NCBI GenBank assembly: GCA_020719895.1
Contig: DYPM01000099.1
Location: forward strand, 1 to 6,594
DNA from: Sulfurovum sp.
Lineage (GTDB): Bacteria; Campylobacterota; Campylobacteria; Campylobacterales; Sulfurovaceae
Reading direction: 5' to 3'
DNA length: 6,594 bases
Below are positions 1 through 6,098 of the stretch, piece by piece; positions within the stretch are counted from its first letter, which is position 1; each line of letters opens with the position of its first letter. Below the pieces are notes generated by a model. That model worked only from the letters and a program-made list of their open reading frames with translations. It ran no database searches and had not been told where the DNA came from. A program made the translations under genes and the position numbers.

Positions 1-2
1 AA

Positions 3-35
3 GAGTTAAGACTATAGTTTTTTGTTTTTTAACTC
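3..35. terminator. Weak AT-rich hairpin upstream of rnpB, possible terminator of the preceding gene
   Basis: GAGTTAA at 3-9 can pair with TTAACTC at 29-35, enclosing a T-rich 19-base loop. The stem is AT-rich and the loop long, so this is at best a weak terminator for whatever lies left of the window. The rest of 1-76 is AT-rich and I see no gene in it. Confidence 0.25.
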
Positions 36-76
36 AATCTCCTTGTGATTCTTTAATGTTTGGATTTTTAAACTTA

Positions 77-85
77 TGCTATACT
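77..85 (+). promoter_or_regulatory. Extended -10 promoter of rnpB
   Basis: TG at 77-78, one spacer base, then TATACT at 80-85 forms an extended -10 element of the vegetative sigma factor. Transcription would start about 7 bases downstream, near 92-93, which matches the start of the RNase P RNA P1 helix at 94-95. No convincing -35 box is present, as is usual for Campylobacterota promoters. Confidence 0.7.
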
Positions 86-93
86 TCCGCCCC

Positions 94-434
94 TTAGGTG
101 CGACAGGTAGTTGCTGGCAGTTTTACTGCGAGAGGAAAGTCCGGGCTACATACAAGACAGGGCTCCATCTAACGGATGGCCGGAGTAATCCGAGGGCAAG
201 TGCAACAGAAAGTAAACCGCCTCGAAAGAGGTAAGGGTGAAACGGTGGAGTAAGAGTCCACCAGTGCTTGTGGTAACACGAGTAGCTAGGTAAACCCTTC
301 CCGTAGCAAGAAGTGCATGGTATTAAGTCTTGTGAGCTGTTTGATCAGCATTTGTACTTCGCTTGAGCGTCTCGGTAACGTTACGCCTAGATAAATAACT
401 ACCCACGACAGAACCCGGCTTACGTCGTGCCTAA
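94..434 (+). ncRNA. rnpB: RNase P RNA, bacterial type A
   Basis: This is the catalytic RNA of ribonuclease P, which removes the 5' leader from precursor tRNAs together with the small protein RnpA. Several universally conserved blocks are visible: GAGGAAAGTCCGGGCT at 132-147 (5' strand of the P4 core), the GCAACAGAAAGTAAAC block near 202-217, a GGGTGAAACGGTGGAGTAAGAG stretch beginning near 236, and ACAGAACCCGGCTTAC at 408-423 (3' strand of P4). The ends are set by the P1 helix, where 95-104 pairs with 424-433 through ten consecutive pairs including two G-T wobbles, with T94-A434 as a possible extra pair. The ~340-base length fits a type A RNA. It has its own promoter just upstream. The exact mature ends are inferred from P1 pairing. 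Confidence 0.96.
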
Positions 435-457
435 TTTTCTTCACTTTTATACACTCC
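424..457 (+). terminator. Possible rnpB 3' end: P1 strand followed by T-rich tract
   Basis: The 3' strand of P1 (424-433) is followed by a T-rich stretch at 434-449. In many bacteria P1 plus a U-rich tail releases the transcript. There is no separate GC-rich hairpin here, so termination at this point is inferred and may be partial. Confidence 0.3.
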
Positions 458-502
458 AAAATCATCTTTTATCCTCTCAAACCAAACCACTTTAATGTAA
501 AA

Positions 503-534
503 TATAGAACTTGATTTTATTTTTTAAGGAAGAG
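503..534 (+). promoter_or_regulatory. Candidate promoter (-10 TATAGA) and ribosome binding site for rimK
   Basis: TATAGA at 503-508 in an AT-rich spacer is a plausible -10 box, putting the start of transcription near 514-515. AAGGAAGAG at 526-534 is a good Shine-Dalgarno match just ahead of the ATG at 537 and supports that start. No clear -35 box is visible. Confidence 0.5.
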
Positions 535-536
535 CC

Positions 537-1478
537 ATGAGGGTATATATACTTTCGACAGACAAAAAACTCTATTCGACAAAAAGACTTTTTGAAGCAG
601 CGATGGCAAAAGGATGGGAAGTTAAAATTATTGATTACTTGAAGTGTTCGATTGAGATTATGAAGGGTGAGCTTTTGGTGAACTATATGGGAGAGAGCCT
701 TCCACTACCCGATGCGATTATTCCACGTATTGGAGCAAGTCGAACTTTTTATGGGACAGCGATGGTGCGACACTTTGAGATTATGGGAGCATTTAGCATT
801 TGTGGCAATCTTGCTATTGCACGTAGTCGTGATAAGTTGCGAAGTTTACAAGTACTCTCTACTAAAGAGATTGGTATTCCTAAAACTGTATTTGCTTCCA
901 ATAAGTCCAATCCAAAAGATATTATTGAGCTTATTGGCGGTACGCCGTTGGTGTTGAAGATTCTTGAGGGAACTCAAGGGGTTGGTGTGGTGTTGGTGGA
1001 GAGTGAAAAGGCAGCAAAGTCAGTATTGGATGCTTTTTATGGAATGGAAGTCAATCTTTTGGTGCAAGAGTTTATCGAAGAGGCAGGCGGTGCGGATATT
1101 CGTGCGTTTGTTGTTGGAGGCAAAGTAGTTGGTGCGATGAAACGACAAGGACCCGAAGGGGAGTTTCGATCCAATCTTCACCAAGGAGGCAACGCGACAG
1201 CGTATAAACTCAACAAAGAAGAAAAAACGACTGCAATCGCTGCTGCTAAAGCGATGGGACTTGGCGTGTGCGGTGTGGATATGATTCACTCCAAACGTGG
1301 ACCATTGGTGATGGAAGTCAACTCTTCTCCAGGACTTGAAGGGATAGAACACTCTACTGGAATTGATATTGCTGGGAAGATTATGGAGTATATCGAAGAG
1401 AACGTAACACCACTTGACACTACAGAGGATATGGTATCCAAACAAAAACGACGCAAAAAAGATACTATTGGAGCGTAG
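537..1478 (+). CDS. rimK: RimK-family ATP-grasp alpha-L-glutamate ligase
   Basis: The 313-residue protein matches E. coli RimK (300 residues) along its whole length. RimK uses ATP to add glutamate residues to the C-terminus of ribosomal protein S6 and can make poly-alpha-glutamate; it is cytoplasmic. Visible features are the N-terminal ILSTDKKLYSTKRL stretch (5-18), the PRIG...TFYGTA block (63-75), the RDKLRSLQ segment with K100, nucleotide-binding K141 in LVLKILEGTQGVGVVL (138-153), VQEFIEEA (176-183), RSNLHQGG (211-218), and the metal-binding acids D248, E260 and N262 in GVDMI and VMEVNSSPGLEGIE. All expected catalytic residues are present. The ATG has a strong ribosome binding site 5' of it. 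The C-terminal tail (about 290-313) is longer and more basic than in E. coli. The next gene begins one base after the stop, so the two are probably co-transcribed and translationally coupled. The true substrate here, S6 or another protein or peptide, cannot be read from sequence. Confidence 0.95.
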   Translation: MRVYILSTDKKLYSTKRLFEAAMAKGWEVKIIDYLKCSIEIMKGELLVNYMGESLPLPDAIIPRIGASRTFYGTAMVRHFEIMGAFSICGNLAIARSRDKLRSLQVLSTKEIGIPKTVFASNKSNPKDIIELIGGTPLVLKILEGTQGVGVVLVESEKAAKSVLDAFYGMEVNLLVQEFIEEAGGADIRAFVVGGKVVGAMKRQGPEGEFRSNLHQGGNATAYKLNKEEKTTAIAAAKAMGLGVCGVDMIHSKRGPLVMEVNSSPGLEGIEHSTGIDIAGKIMEYIEENVTPLDTTEDMVSKQKRRKKDTIGA

Positions 1479-1482
1479 ATTG
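1470..1482 (+). promoter_or_regulatory. Shine-Dalgarno GGAG and TTG start inside/after the rimK stop
   Basis: GGAG at 1470-1473 lies six bases before an in-frame TTG at 1480. The rimK stop is at 1476-1478, so ribosomes finishing rimK sit on this initiation site. This favours TTG 1480 over an in-frame ATG at 1414, which would force a 65-base overlap with rimK and add 22 residues unlike the family. Confidence 0.6.
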
Positions 1483-2544
1483 GAAAAAACTGCATTCACA
1501 ATTGCGGGAAACTCCATTCCTGTGGGGCAAGAGACAAAACTCACTCTCGAACTTCCCAAACTCTATAGCACACCGACTTATCTACCGATTCGAGTGATTA
1601 GTGGTAAAAAAAGTGGACCTACAGTCTTTATCTGTGCAGCAATTCATGGCGATGAACTCAATGGCATAGAGATTATCCGTCGTCTTCGCAAACTCAAAGT
1701 ATTACGAAAACTTCGTGGCAGAATAATTTTAATCCCAATCGTAAATATCTACGGCACAATGACACTCTCACGTTATCTCCCCGATAGAAGAGATCTTAAT
1801 CGTAGCTTTCCTGGTACACCAAAAGGATCACTTGCAAGCCGTATTGCCAATACTTTTTTTCAAGAGATTGTACGCCAATGTGATTTTGGGATAGATCTAC
1901 ATACAGGAGCGTTGCACAAAACCAATCTTCCTCAAATTCGCACCGATATCAACGATTCTTATACGCTCAAATTGGCAAAAGCTTTTGAGGCACCTGTGAT
2001 TGTCCACTCTCAACTACGCGATGGTTCATTGCGTGCAGTGGCACAAGAGCATAATGTTCCTACATTGCTTTATGAAGCAGGTGAAGCGTTGCGTTTTGAT
2101 GAAAAAAGTATTCGTATTGGACTCAAGGGGATTATCAATGTATTGCGTGAAAATGAAATGCTTCCCAAAAAACTTCACAAAGAGGATATTCCCAAAAAAA
2201 AGAAAAAAACTCCCATCATCACCAAAAGCAGTCGATGGGTACGCTCTACGCGAAGTGGTATAGTGCGTACACTCAAAGGTTTGGGAGATACGGTCAAAAA
2301 GGGTGAGATTATTGGCTATGTCGATGATTTATTGGAAGACAGTTACTTCGAGATGATAGCCCCTTTTGGAGGGATTATTATCGGCAAATCGCAAATACCA
2401 TTAGTGCAAGAAGGAGATGCTGTGTTTCATATTGCAAAGTTCAACAACCTTGAAGTAGCAGAAAACAAAATCGAATATTTTAGCGAAGGATTGATGGACG
2501 AGTGCGACTATATGGAGTTTTATGATGAGGAGATTATAGAGTAG
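1480..2544 (+). CDS. Succinylglutamate desuccinylase/aspartoacylase (AstE/AspA) family zinc hydrolase
   Basis: A 354-residue member of the AstE/AspA branch of the zinc carboxypeptidase-like fold, whose known members hydrolyse the amide bond of N-acylated amino acids. The zinc site is intact: H56 and E59 in AAIHGDE (53-59) and H141 in IDLHTG (138-143). RDLNRSFPG (104-112) is the usual substrate-carboxylate-binding motif, and E199 in LLYEAGE (197-202) is the likely general base by family analogy. Residues 228-252 form a lysine-rich linker. After it, about 253-320 (WVRSTRSGIV to VFHIA) resembles a barrel-sandwich, lipoyl-like C-terminal domain with a GDTVKKGEIIGYV hairpin. The last 30 residues are acidic. 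I chose the TTG start because it has GGAG six bases upstream and abuts the rimK stop; the alternative ATG at 1414 overlaps rimK heavily. The substrate is not known. Pairing with rimK suggests a role on glutamylated or acylated peptides, but this is an inference. Confidence 0.88.
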   Translation: MEKTAFTIAGNSIPVGQETKLTLELPKLYSTPTYLPIRVISGKKSGPTVFICAAIHGDELNGIEIIRRLRKLKVLRKLRGRIILIPIVNIYGTMTLSRYLPDRRDLNRSFPGTPKGSLASRIANTFFQEIVRQCDFGIDLHTGALHKTNLPQIRTDINDSYTLKLAKAFEAPVIVHSQLRDGSLRAVAQEHNVPTLLYEAGEALRFDEKSIRIGLKGIINVLRENEMLPKKLHKEDIPKKKKKTPIITKSSRWVRSTRSGIVRTLKGLGDTVKKGEIIGYVDDLLEDSYFEMIAPFGGIIIGKSQIPLVQEGDAVFHIAKFNNLEVAENKIEYFSEGLMDECDYMEFYDEEIIE

Positions 2545-2584
2545 CTGTGAGCTTCTATGCTTTTGTAAAAAAGTGTATAACATC

Positions 2585-2615
2585 AGTAGACTTCTTGGAA
2601 AACAAGAAGTCTATT
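2585..2615. terminator. Perfect 10-bp hairpin after the AstE/AspA gene
   Basis: TAGACTTCTT at 2587-2596 pairs perfectly with AAGAAGTCTA at 2604-2613 around a 7-base loop; G2586-T2614 and A2585-T2615 can extend it. It lies 43 bases after the stop at 2544, between convergent reading directions. The plus side is followed by pyrimidine-rich rather than pure T sequence; on the minus strand a T6 run follows only about 14 bases beyond the stem. It is a probable, possibly bidirectional, terminator. Confidence 0.5.
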
Positions 2616-2647
2616 CTTACTCTTACTCTCTTGAGTGAAAATAAGAA
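2614..2647. repeat. Second imperfect hairpin in the convergent spacer
   Basis: TTCTTA at 2614-2619 pairs with TAAGAA at 2642-2647. Inside it, 2623-2628 pairs with 2633-2638, with one T-G wobble, around a four-base loop. It abuts the first hairpin on one side and the stop of the clpX remnant on the other. It may help end minus-strand transcription. Apart from these two hairpins, 2545-2663 holds no gene that I can support. Confidence 0.35.
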
Positions 2648-2663
2648 AAAGATGAGCCAAACC

Positions 2664-2930
2664 TCACCCTTTTGCACTCTCCTCTTTGTAGCTATAGATT
2701 GGTTCTTTGTTGGGATCTTCGACTACTGCTTGGGTGATTGTCACACTCTCAAGACCAATTTTGGATGGAACACTGTATTGGAGTGGAAGCATCACCTCTT
2801 CGAGAATTCCACGAAGTCCTCTTGCACCGACGCCTTTATCGATTGCTTTTTGAGCGATTGCCTCTAATGCTACATCTTCAAAATAGAGTGTTACGCCATC
2901 CATTTCAAAAAGAGCTTGAAATTGGCGAAT
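2664..2930 (-). pseudogene. clpX: C-terminal fragment of ATP-dependent Clp protease ATP-binding subunit ClpX
   Basis: On the minus strand, about 89 codons running from IRQFQALFEMDGVTL to a TGA stop match the end of ClpX (E. coli ends KQYQALFNLEGVDL and onward; full length there is 424 residues). The fragment keeps the sensor-2 motif GVGARGLRGILEE with its arginine and the small AAA+ subdomain, then a normal-looking diverged tail. Everything before it is missing: the zinc-binding domain, Walker A and B, the pore loops and the ClpP-binding loop. Homology stops abruptly at 2928-2930, within a palindrome; upstream codons in the same frame (ending INISTW) are not ClpX-like and run into the htpX start region. 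There are no frameshifts or stops inside, so the fragment is either recent or retained. It cannot act as an unfoldase. A full clpX presumably lies elsewhere. An assembly join is another possible cause. Confidence 0.82.
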
Positions 2931-2937
2931 TCGCCAA
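2922..2937. repeat. Perfect 16-bp palindrome at the clpX fragment boundary
   Basis: TTGGCGAATTCGCCAA is a perfect palindrome with GAATTC at its centre (2927-2932). Half of it (2922-2929) lies in the ClpX coding homology (codons for Arg-Gln), and the other half lies just beyond where the homology ends. It could be an inversion or fold-back junction, an operator, or a chance or artefactual join. Confidence 0.6.
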
Positions 2938-2938
2938 G

Positions 2939-2963
2939 TGCTAATATTTATAAAAAACAAGGA
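2939..2963 (+). promoter_or_regulatory. Candidate extended -10 promoter and ribosome binding site of htpX
   Basis: TG at 2939-2940 followed by TAATAT at 2942-2947 resembles the extended -10 of rnpB; TATAAA at 2949-2954 is an alternative. AAGGA at 2959-2963 is a good Shine-Dalgarno sequence seven bases before the ATG at 2971 and fixes that start. The promoter sits immediately beside the clpX fragment junction. Confidence 0.5.
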
Positions 2964-2970
2964 AAACACT

Positions 2971-3804
2971 ATGGAACAACTCAAAACATACATTTTAATG
3001 ATAGGAATGACACTGCTTTTTGTTTGGTTTGGAGGAATGATTGGTGGTCAAGGAGGGATGATAATCGCACTTGTTGTAGCAATTGGAATGAACTTTTATG
3101 CCTACTACTACAGTGATACACAAGTACTCAGCCACTATCACGCAATTCCCATTGAAAGAGACGATGCTAAAGGACTCTACAAAATCGTAGAGAGACTTAC
3201 GCAACGTGCAGGATTGCCAATGCCAAAACTCTACATTATCCCCGACTCCCAACCAAATGCTTTTGCTACAGGACGTGATTATGATCACGCTGTTGTGGCG
3301 GTCACGCAAGGATTGCTTGATTTGCTCGATGAACATGAAGTAGAAGCAGTCATCGCTCACGAGCTTAGTCATATCAAACACTACGATATGCTTATTGGCA
3401 CAGTGACTGCGACTCTTGCGGGAGCGATTGCACTTTTGGCAAATTTCGGTTTCTATTTTCGAGGTGATCAAAACAGAAGTAGTAATCCGATGATTATGTT
3501 GGTATTGATGATATTGATGCCCATTGCTGCGACAGTGATTCAGATGACAGTGAGTCGCAGTCGTGAGTTTATGGCAGATGAAGGAGCAGCACGAATGACT
3601 GCACATCCTGAATGGCTTCAAAGTGGACTTTCCAAACTTGATCATTATGCTCACACTATTCCACTCTCCAACGCACAACCACAAACGGCTCATCTTTTTA
3701 TTGTCAATCCTTTTGGTAGTGGAGGTTTTTCGCTTCAATCTCTTTTTAGAACTCACCCAACCACACAAGAACGTATTGATAGATTGGAACAATTGAAGAA
3801 CTAA
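2971..3804 (+). CDS. htpX: HtpX-type membrane zinc metalloprotease (M48 family)
   Basis: HtpX is an inner-membrane protease that degrades damaged or misfolded membrane proteins and works alongside FtsH. This 277-residue protein has the family's size and layout. Two N-terminal membrane segments lie at about 6-20 and 29-47. The YIIPDSQPNAFATG block (88-101) follows, then the zinc motif HELSH (130-134), with E199 of SRSREFMAD (195-203) as the third ligand. Two more hydrophobic segments lie at about 141-162 and 174-193. The C-terminus LFRTHPTTQERIDRL (258-272) is the usual THP...RI ending. The start at 2971 has AAGGA seven bases upstream; an in-frame ATG at 2938 would add 11 residues, lacks such a site and touches the palindrome. 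The gene follows the clpX fragment on the opposite strand and precedes an RNase gene with its own promoter. Confidence 0.94.
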   Translation: MEQLKTYILMIGMTLLFVWFGGMIGGQGGMIIALVVAIGMNFYAYYYSDTQVLSHYHAIPIERDDAKGLYKIVERLTQRAGLPMPKLYIIPDSQPNAFATGRDYDHAVVAVTQGLLDLLDEHEVEAVIAHELSHIKHYDMLIGTVTATLAGAIALLANFGFYFRGDQNRSSNPMIMLVLMILMPIAATVIQMTVSRSREFMADEGAARMTAHPEWLQSGLSKLDHYAHTIPLSNAQPQTAHLFIVNPFGSGGFSLQSLFRTHPTTQERIDRLEQLKN

Positions 3805-3809
3805 AGCGG

Positions 3810-3815
3810 TACAAT
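3810..3815 (+). promoter_or_regulatory. -10 box TACAAT upstream of the RNase R gene
   Basis: TACAAT at 3810-3815 matches the -10 consensus at five of six bases and would start transcription near 3822, leaving a leader of about 27 bases. No good -35 box is seen. TATAAA at 3830-3835 is a less likely alternative because it would leave almost no leader. Read-through from htpX, 44 bases upstream, is also possible. Confidence 0.5.
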
Positions 3816-3848
3816 CATCGATTTTAAAATATAAAAGAGCGAGAAATT

Positions 3849-5915
3849 ATGAGTCCATTTGCCATTCAGCTGATAAACGGTTGTCTTCCTTCAGATATCG
3901 AGGAAGACAACAAAAACAGCTTTCAAGCCCTTCAAAAAATTGGTGCAATCGAAGAACAAGAGACGCAAAACGGCACAAAACTTTGGAGACTCAACACCTC
4001 ACTCTACCGTGTAGGAGCGTTGTATATGGGCAAAGAGGGACGCGGATTTGTCGAAGCCACTTACAAAGAACAACGGGATTTATTGATAGAACCCGAAGAT
4101 TTGAGCAATGCACGACACGGCGATACAGTCGTAGCAAAACGCATTTTAGCACGAAGAGGAAGAGCAAGTGCAAGAGTGGTGATGGTGATAGACAAAGCAA
4201 GGCTTTTTACCATCTGCTACACCGACAAAGAAAATCCCAATAGTTTTCAAATCCTCAATATCAAAACGGGCGAACCAACACACGCCGTGATGTCTGATGT
4301 AGATCTAAAAACATTGCCACAAGGCACAGTCCTCAAAGTGGATATTGATAATGACAATGTGATAGAGATATTAGGACAGCTTGATGATCCAAAAGTGGAT
4401 GAAAAAATCTCATTGGCACTCTACAACCGTGAAGATATTTTCCCCGATGCGTGTATCACTGAAGCGTTAGAGGTAGAGAGTGAAGTGACGCGAAGCGAAC
4501 ATCTTGAGCGTATCGATTTGACTGATTTGGATTTTTGTACGATAGATCCTGTCACAGCAAAAGATTTTGATGATGCGATCTATTTTGAGAGTGAGACAAA
4601 CACACTTTATGTGGCGATTGCTGATGTGAGTCATTATGTTCCTTACTTTAGTCACATCGACAAAGAAGCCAAAAAAAGAGGTTTTACTACCTATCTGCCA
4701 CACAAAGCTTTTCCGATGTTGCCACGAGAGTTGAGCGAAAATATCTGTTCTCTCAAACCTCACGTTGATAGGCTTGCATTTGTCGCAAAAATAGAGCTTG
4801 AGAGAGGTACGCTACGACCACTTAAGGAGAGTTTTTTTGAGGCGATTATCCACTCCAAGCACCGTTTCAATTATGATCAAGTCGATGCGATACTCGAAGC
4901 TCAAAAACAAAATAAAAGCTTTGATGAGATGGTGCAGAGCTACGAAGAGCAGACACGCCATACACTATTGAGAATACTCACGTGGTTATTGCCACTACAT
5001 AAAGACACGCAAACACTTCGCAATGCAAGACTCAAAAACGGATTTGATTTTAGAAGTGAAGAGATTAAGCTCACCATTGATGAAAATCATCTTTTGGTCT
5101 CTACGCAAGTCGAAACTGGTACACCATCACATTCACTTATCGAAGAGTGTATGCTTCTTGCCAATCAAGCAGCCGCAAAACGATTTCAAAACAAAGAAAT
5201 AACCTCCAATGATTCATCTAAAGAGTCTGATGATGGTTTGGCGATCTATCGTATCCACGAGCCACCACAATTGGAAAAAATCGAAGAGTTGCTAACCGAA
5301 CTTGCGACTGTTGGTCTTTATGTTGAAGAGTACGAAGAGAGTCCGTCGTTGATTCGTGCGATTCAAAAAGAGGCGGAGAAGTTGGGAATCGCATCAGAGG
5401 TTGATGCGATGATTATCAAATCTTTGCGTCAAGCCAATTATGCTGCACACAATGTTGGACACTTTGGATTAGGATTTCGCCACTACAGCCATTTCACTTC
5501 ACCGATTCGACGCTATTCAGATTTGATACTTCATCGTATGATCAAATCCCAACTCAAATCTGATGCCCAAGAGATGGAGTATCTGCTACGCAATATCGAA
5601 CCACTCTGTGCAAGAGTCAGCGAACTTGAGAGACTTGAGACTAAAGCCGAGTGGGATTTTAGAGATCGTAAATTTGCAAGATGGGCAAAAGAGCATATCG
5701 GAGAGATTTTTGAAGCAAAGATTGTAGAAGCAGGAGAAGATACCAAAGCCGTACTTGATGCGACAATACAAGGTGTTGTAGTGCATTTAAGAGGTGAAGG
5801 CGTGATGCTTTTTGATCATGTCAAAGTCAAAATCAACGAAGTGAGTATTCCTCACACGTTCATCCAGTGCGAGTTGGTAGAAAAATTGAACCAAGAAGAG
5901 ACAGAATTGGTGTGA
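3849..5915 (+). CDS. rnr: RNase II/RNase R family 3'-5' exoribonuclease
   Basis: This 688-residue protein degrades RNA from the 3' end in the cytoplasm, releasing nucleoside monophosphates; RNase R can also pass through structured RNA. The N-terminal ~50 residues are divergent. Cold-shock-like RNA-binding domains lie around 52-110 (RVGALYMGKEGRGFV) and 118-175. The RNB catalytic domain spans about 220-565: TIDPVTAKDFDDAI (231-244) holds the metal-binding aspartates D233, D239, D241 and D242, and HYSHFTSPIRRYSDLILHR (545-563) holds the conserved arginines. A short C-terminal S1-like domain (about 616-680) is poorly conserved, and there is no lysine-rich tail, so the protein is shorter than E. 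coli RNase R (813 residues). The ATG at 3849 has only a weak AAGAGCGAG Shine-Dalgarno sequence. I call it rnr rather than rnb because of the overall architecture; the separation from RNase II is less certain than the family. Confidence 0.93.
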   Translation: MSPFAIQLINGCLPSDIEEDNKNSFQALQKIGAIEEQETQNGTKLWRLNTSLYRVGALYMGKEGRGFVEATYKEQRDLLIEPEDLSNARHGDTVVAKRILARRGRASARVVMVIDKARLFTICYTDKENPNSFQILNIKTGEPTHAVMSDVDLKTLPQGTVLKVDIDNDNVIEILGQLDDPKVDEKISLALYNREDIFPDACITEALEVESEVTRSEHLERIDLTDLDFCTIDPVTAKDFDDAIYFESETNTLYVAIADVSHYVPYFSHIDKEAKKRGFTTYLPHKAFPMLPRELSENICSLKPHVDRLAFVAKIELERGTLRPLKESFFEAIIHSKHRFNYDQVDAILEAQKQNKSFDEMVQSYEEQTRHTLLRILTWLLPLHKDTQTLRNARLKNGFDFRSEEIKLTIDENHLLVSTQVETGTPSHSLIEECMLLANQAAAKRFQNKEITSNDSSKESDDGLAIYRIHEPPQLEKIEELLTELATVGLYVEEYEESPSLIRAIQKEAEKLGIASEVDAMIIKSLRQANYAAHNVGHFGLGFRHYSHFTSPIRRYSDLILHRMIKSQLKSDAQEMEYLLRNIEPLCARVSELERLETKAEWDFRDRKFARWAKEHIGEIFEAKIVEAGEDTKAVLDATIQGVVVHLRGEGVMLFDHVKVKINEVSIPHTFIQCELVEKLNQEETELV

Positions 5916-5976
5916 TAACATCAGCTCTGTTTTTTTGAGGAAGTGAAGTTTTAACCTCATACAAAAAATAGCTAAA

Positions 5977-6028
5977 TGTCATCTTTTTATCCTCAAACAG
6001 GAGATTGTGGGTCAAGCCCGCAATGACA
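5977..6028. repeat. Palindromic intergenic element resembling dispersed GTCATTGCGGGCTTGACCC-type repeats
   Basis: The core is an 8-bp stem, ATTGTGGG at 6004-6011 with CCCGCAAT at 6017-6024 (one T-G wobble), around the loop TCAAG. The outer ends TGTCAT (5977-5982) and ATGACA (6023-6028) are inverted copies, so the whole looks like a 52-bp unit. Read on the minus strand it begins TGTCATTGCGGGCTTGACCC, which I recognise as close to a palindromic repeat that occurs in many copies in various bacterial genomes. Only one copy is in this window, so repetition here is inferred. The neighbouring part of the spacer, 5916-5976, holds no gene; TGAGG (5936-5940) and CCTCA (5955-5959) could form a weak hairpin after rnr. 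Confidence 0.6.
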
Positions 6029-6072
6029 AAATGGAGTTTTTAAAGGTTTCCTAAAAAGCTTTTATGCATTAA

Positions 6073-6098
6073 ATGAAAAAACCCGAAGGCTTTTTCAT
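6073..6098 (-). terminator. Rho-independent terminator of the LTD gene
   Basis: Read on the minus strand, ATGAAAAAGCC pairs with GGTTTTTTCAT around a TTCG tetraloop, giving an 11-bp stem with one G-T wobble and a T6 run in its 3' arm. It begins eight bases after the stop of the minus-strand gene at 6106. Because it is symmetric it may also stop plus-strand transcripts coming from rnr. Confidence 0.8.

Noticed and set aside
94..434. CRISPR array, tmRNA or riboswitch in the structured region
   Set aside because: The conserved RNase P RNA core blocks and the P1 pairing explain the whole stretch.
1414..1479. In-frame ATG at 1414 as start of the AstE/AspA protein
   Set aside because: It would overlap rimK by 65 bases and add 22 residues not typical of the family. 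TTG 1480 has GGAG at proper spacing and abuts the rimK stop.
1020..1559. Minus-strand open frame opposite the end of rimK and start of the next gene
   Set aside because: It is antisense to two conserved genes and has no recognisable protein pattern.
2577..2586. 10-base sequence ATAACATCAG shared with 5915-5924 after rnr
   Set aside because: It is short, AT-rich and has no shared flanks, so chance is the simplest explanation.
2547..2867. Plus-strand open frame of 106 codons in the spacer
   Set aside because: It is largely antisense to the clpX fragment, has no family resemblance and no good ribosome binding site.
2938..2970. Earlier ATG at 2938 for htpX
   Set aside because: The extra 11 residues are not part of the HtpX pattern. 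The Shine-Dalgarno AAGGA at 2959-2963 fits the ATG at 2971.
2995..3792. Long minus-strand open frame opposite htpX
   Set aside because: It is the antisense shadow of a clearly conserved protease gene, and the translation is rich in Cys, His and Ser without any domain.
6054..6063. AAAAGCTTTT palindrome
   Set aside because: It is a short AT-rich palindrome with no loop and no link to a gene boundary.
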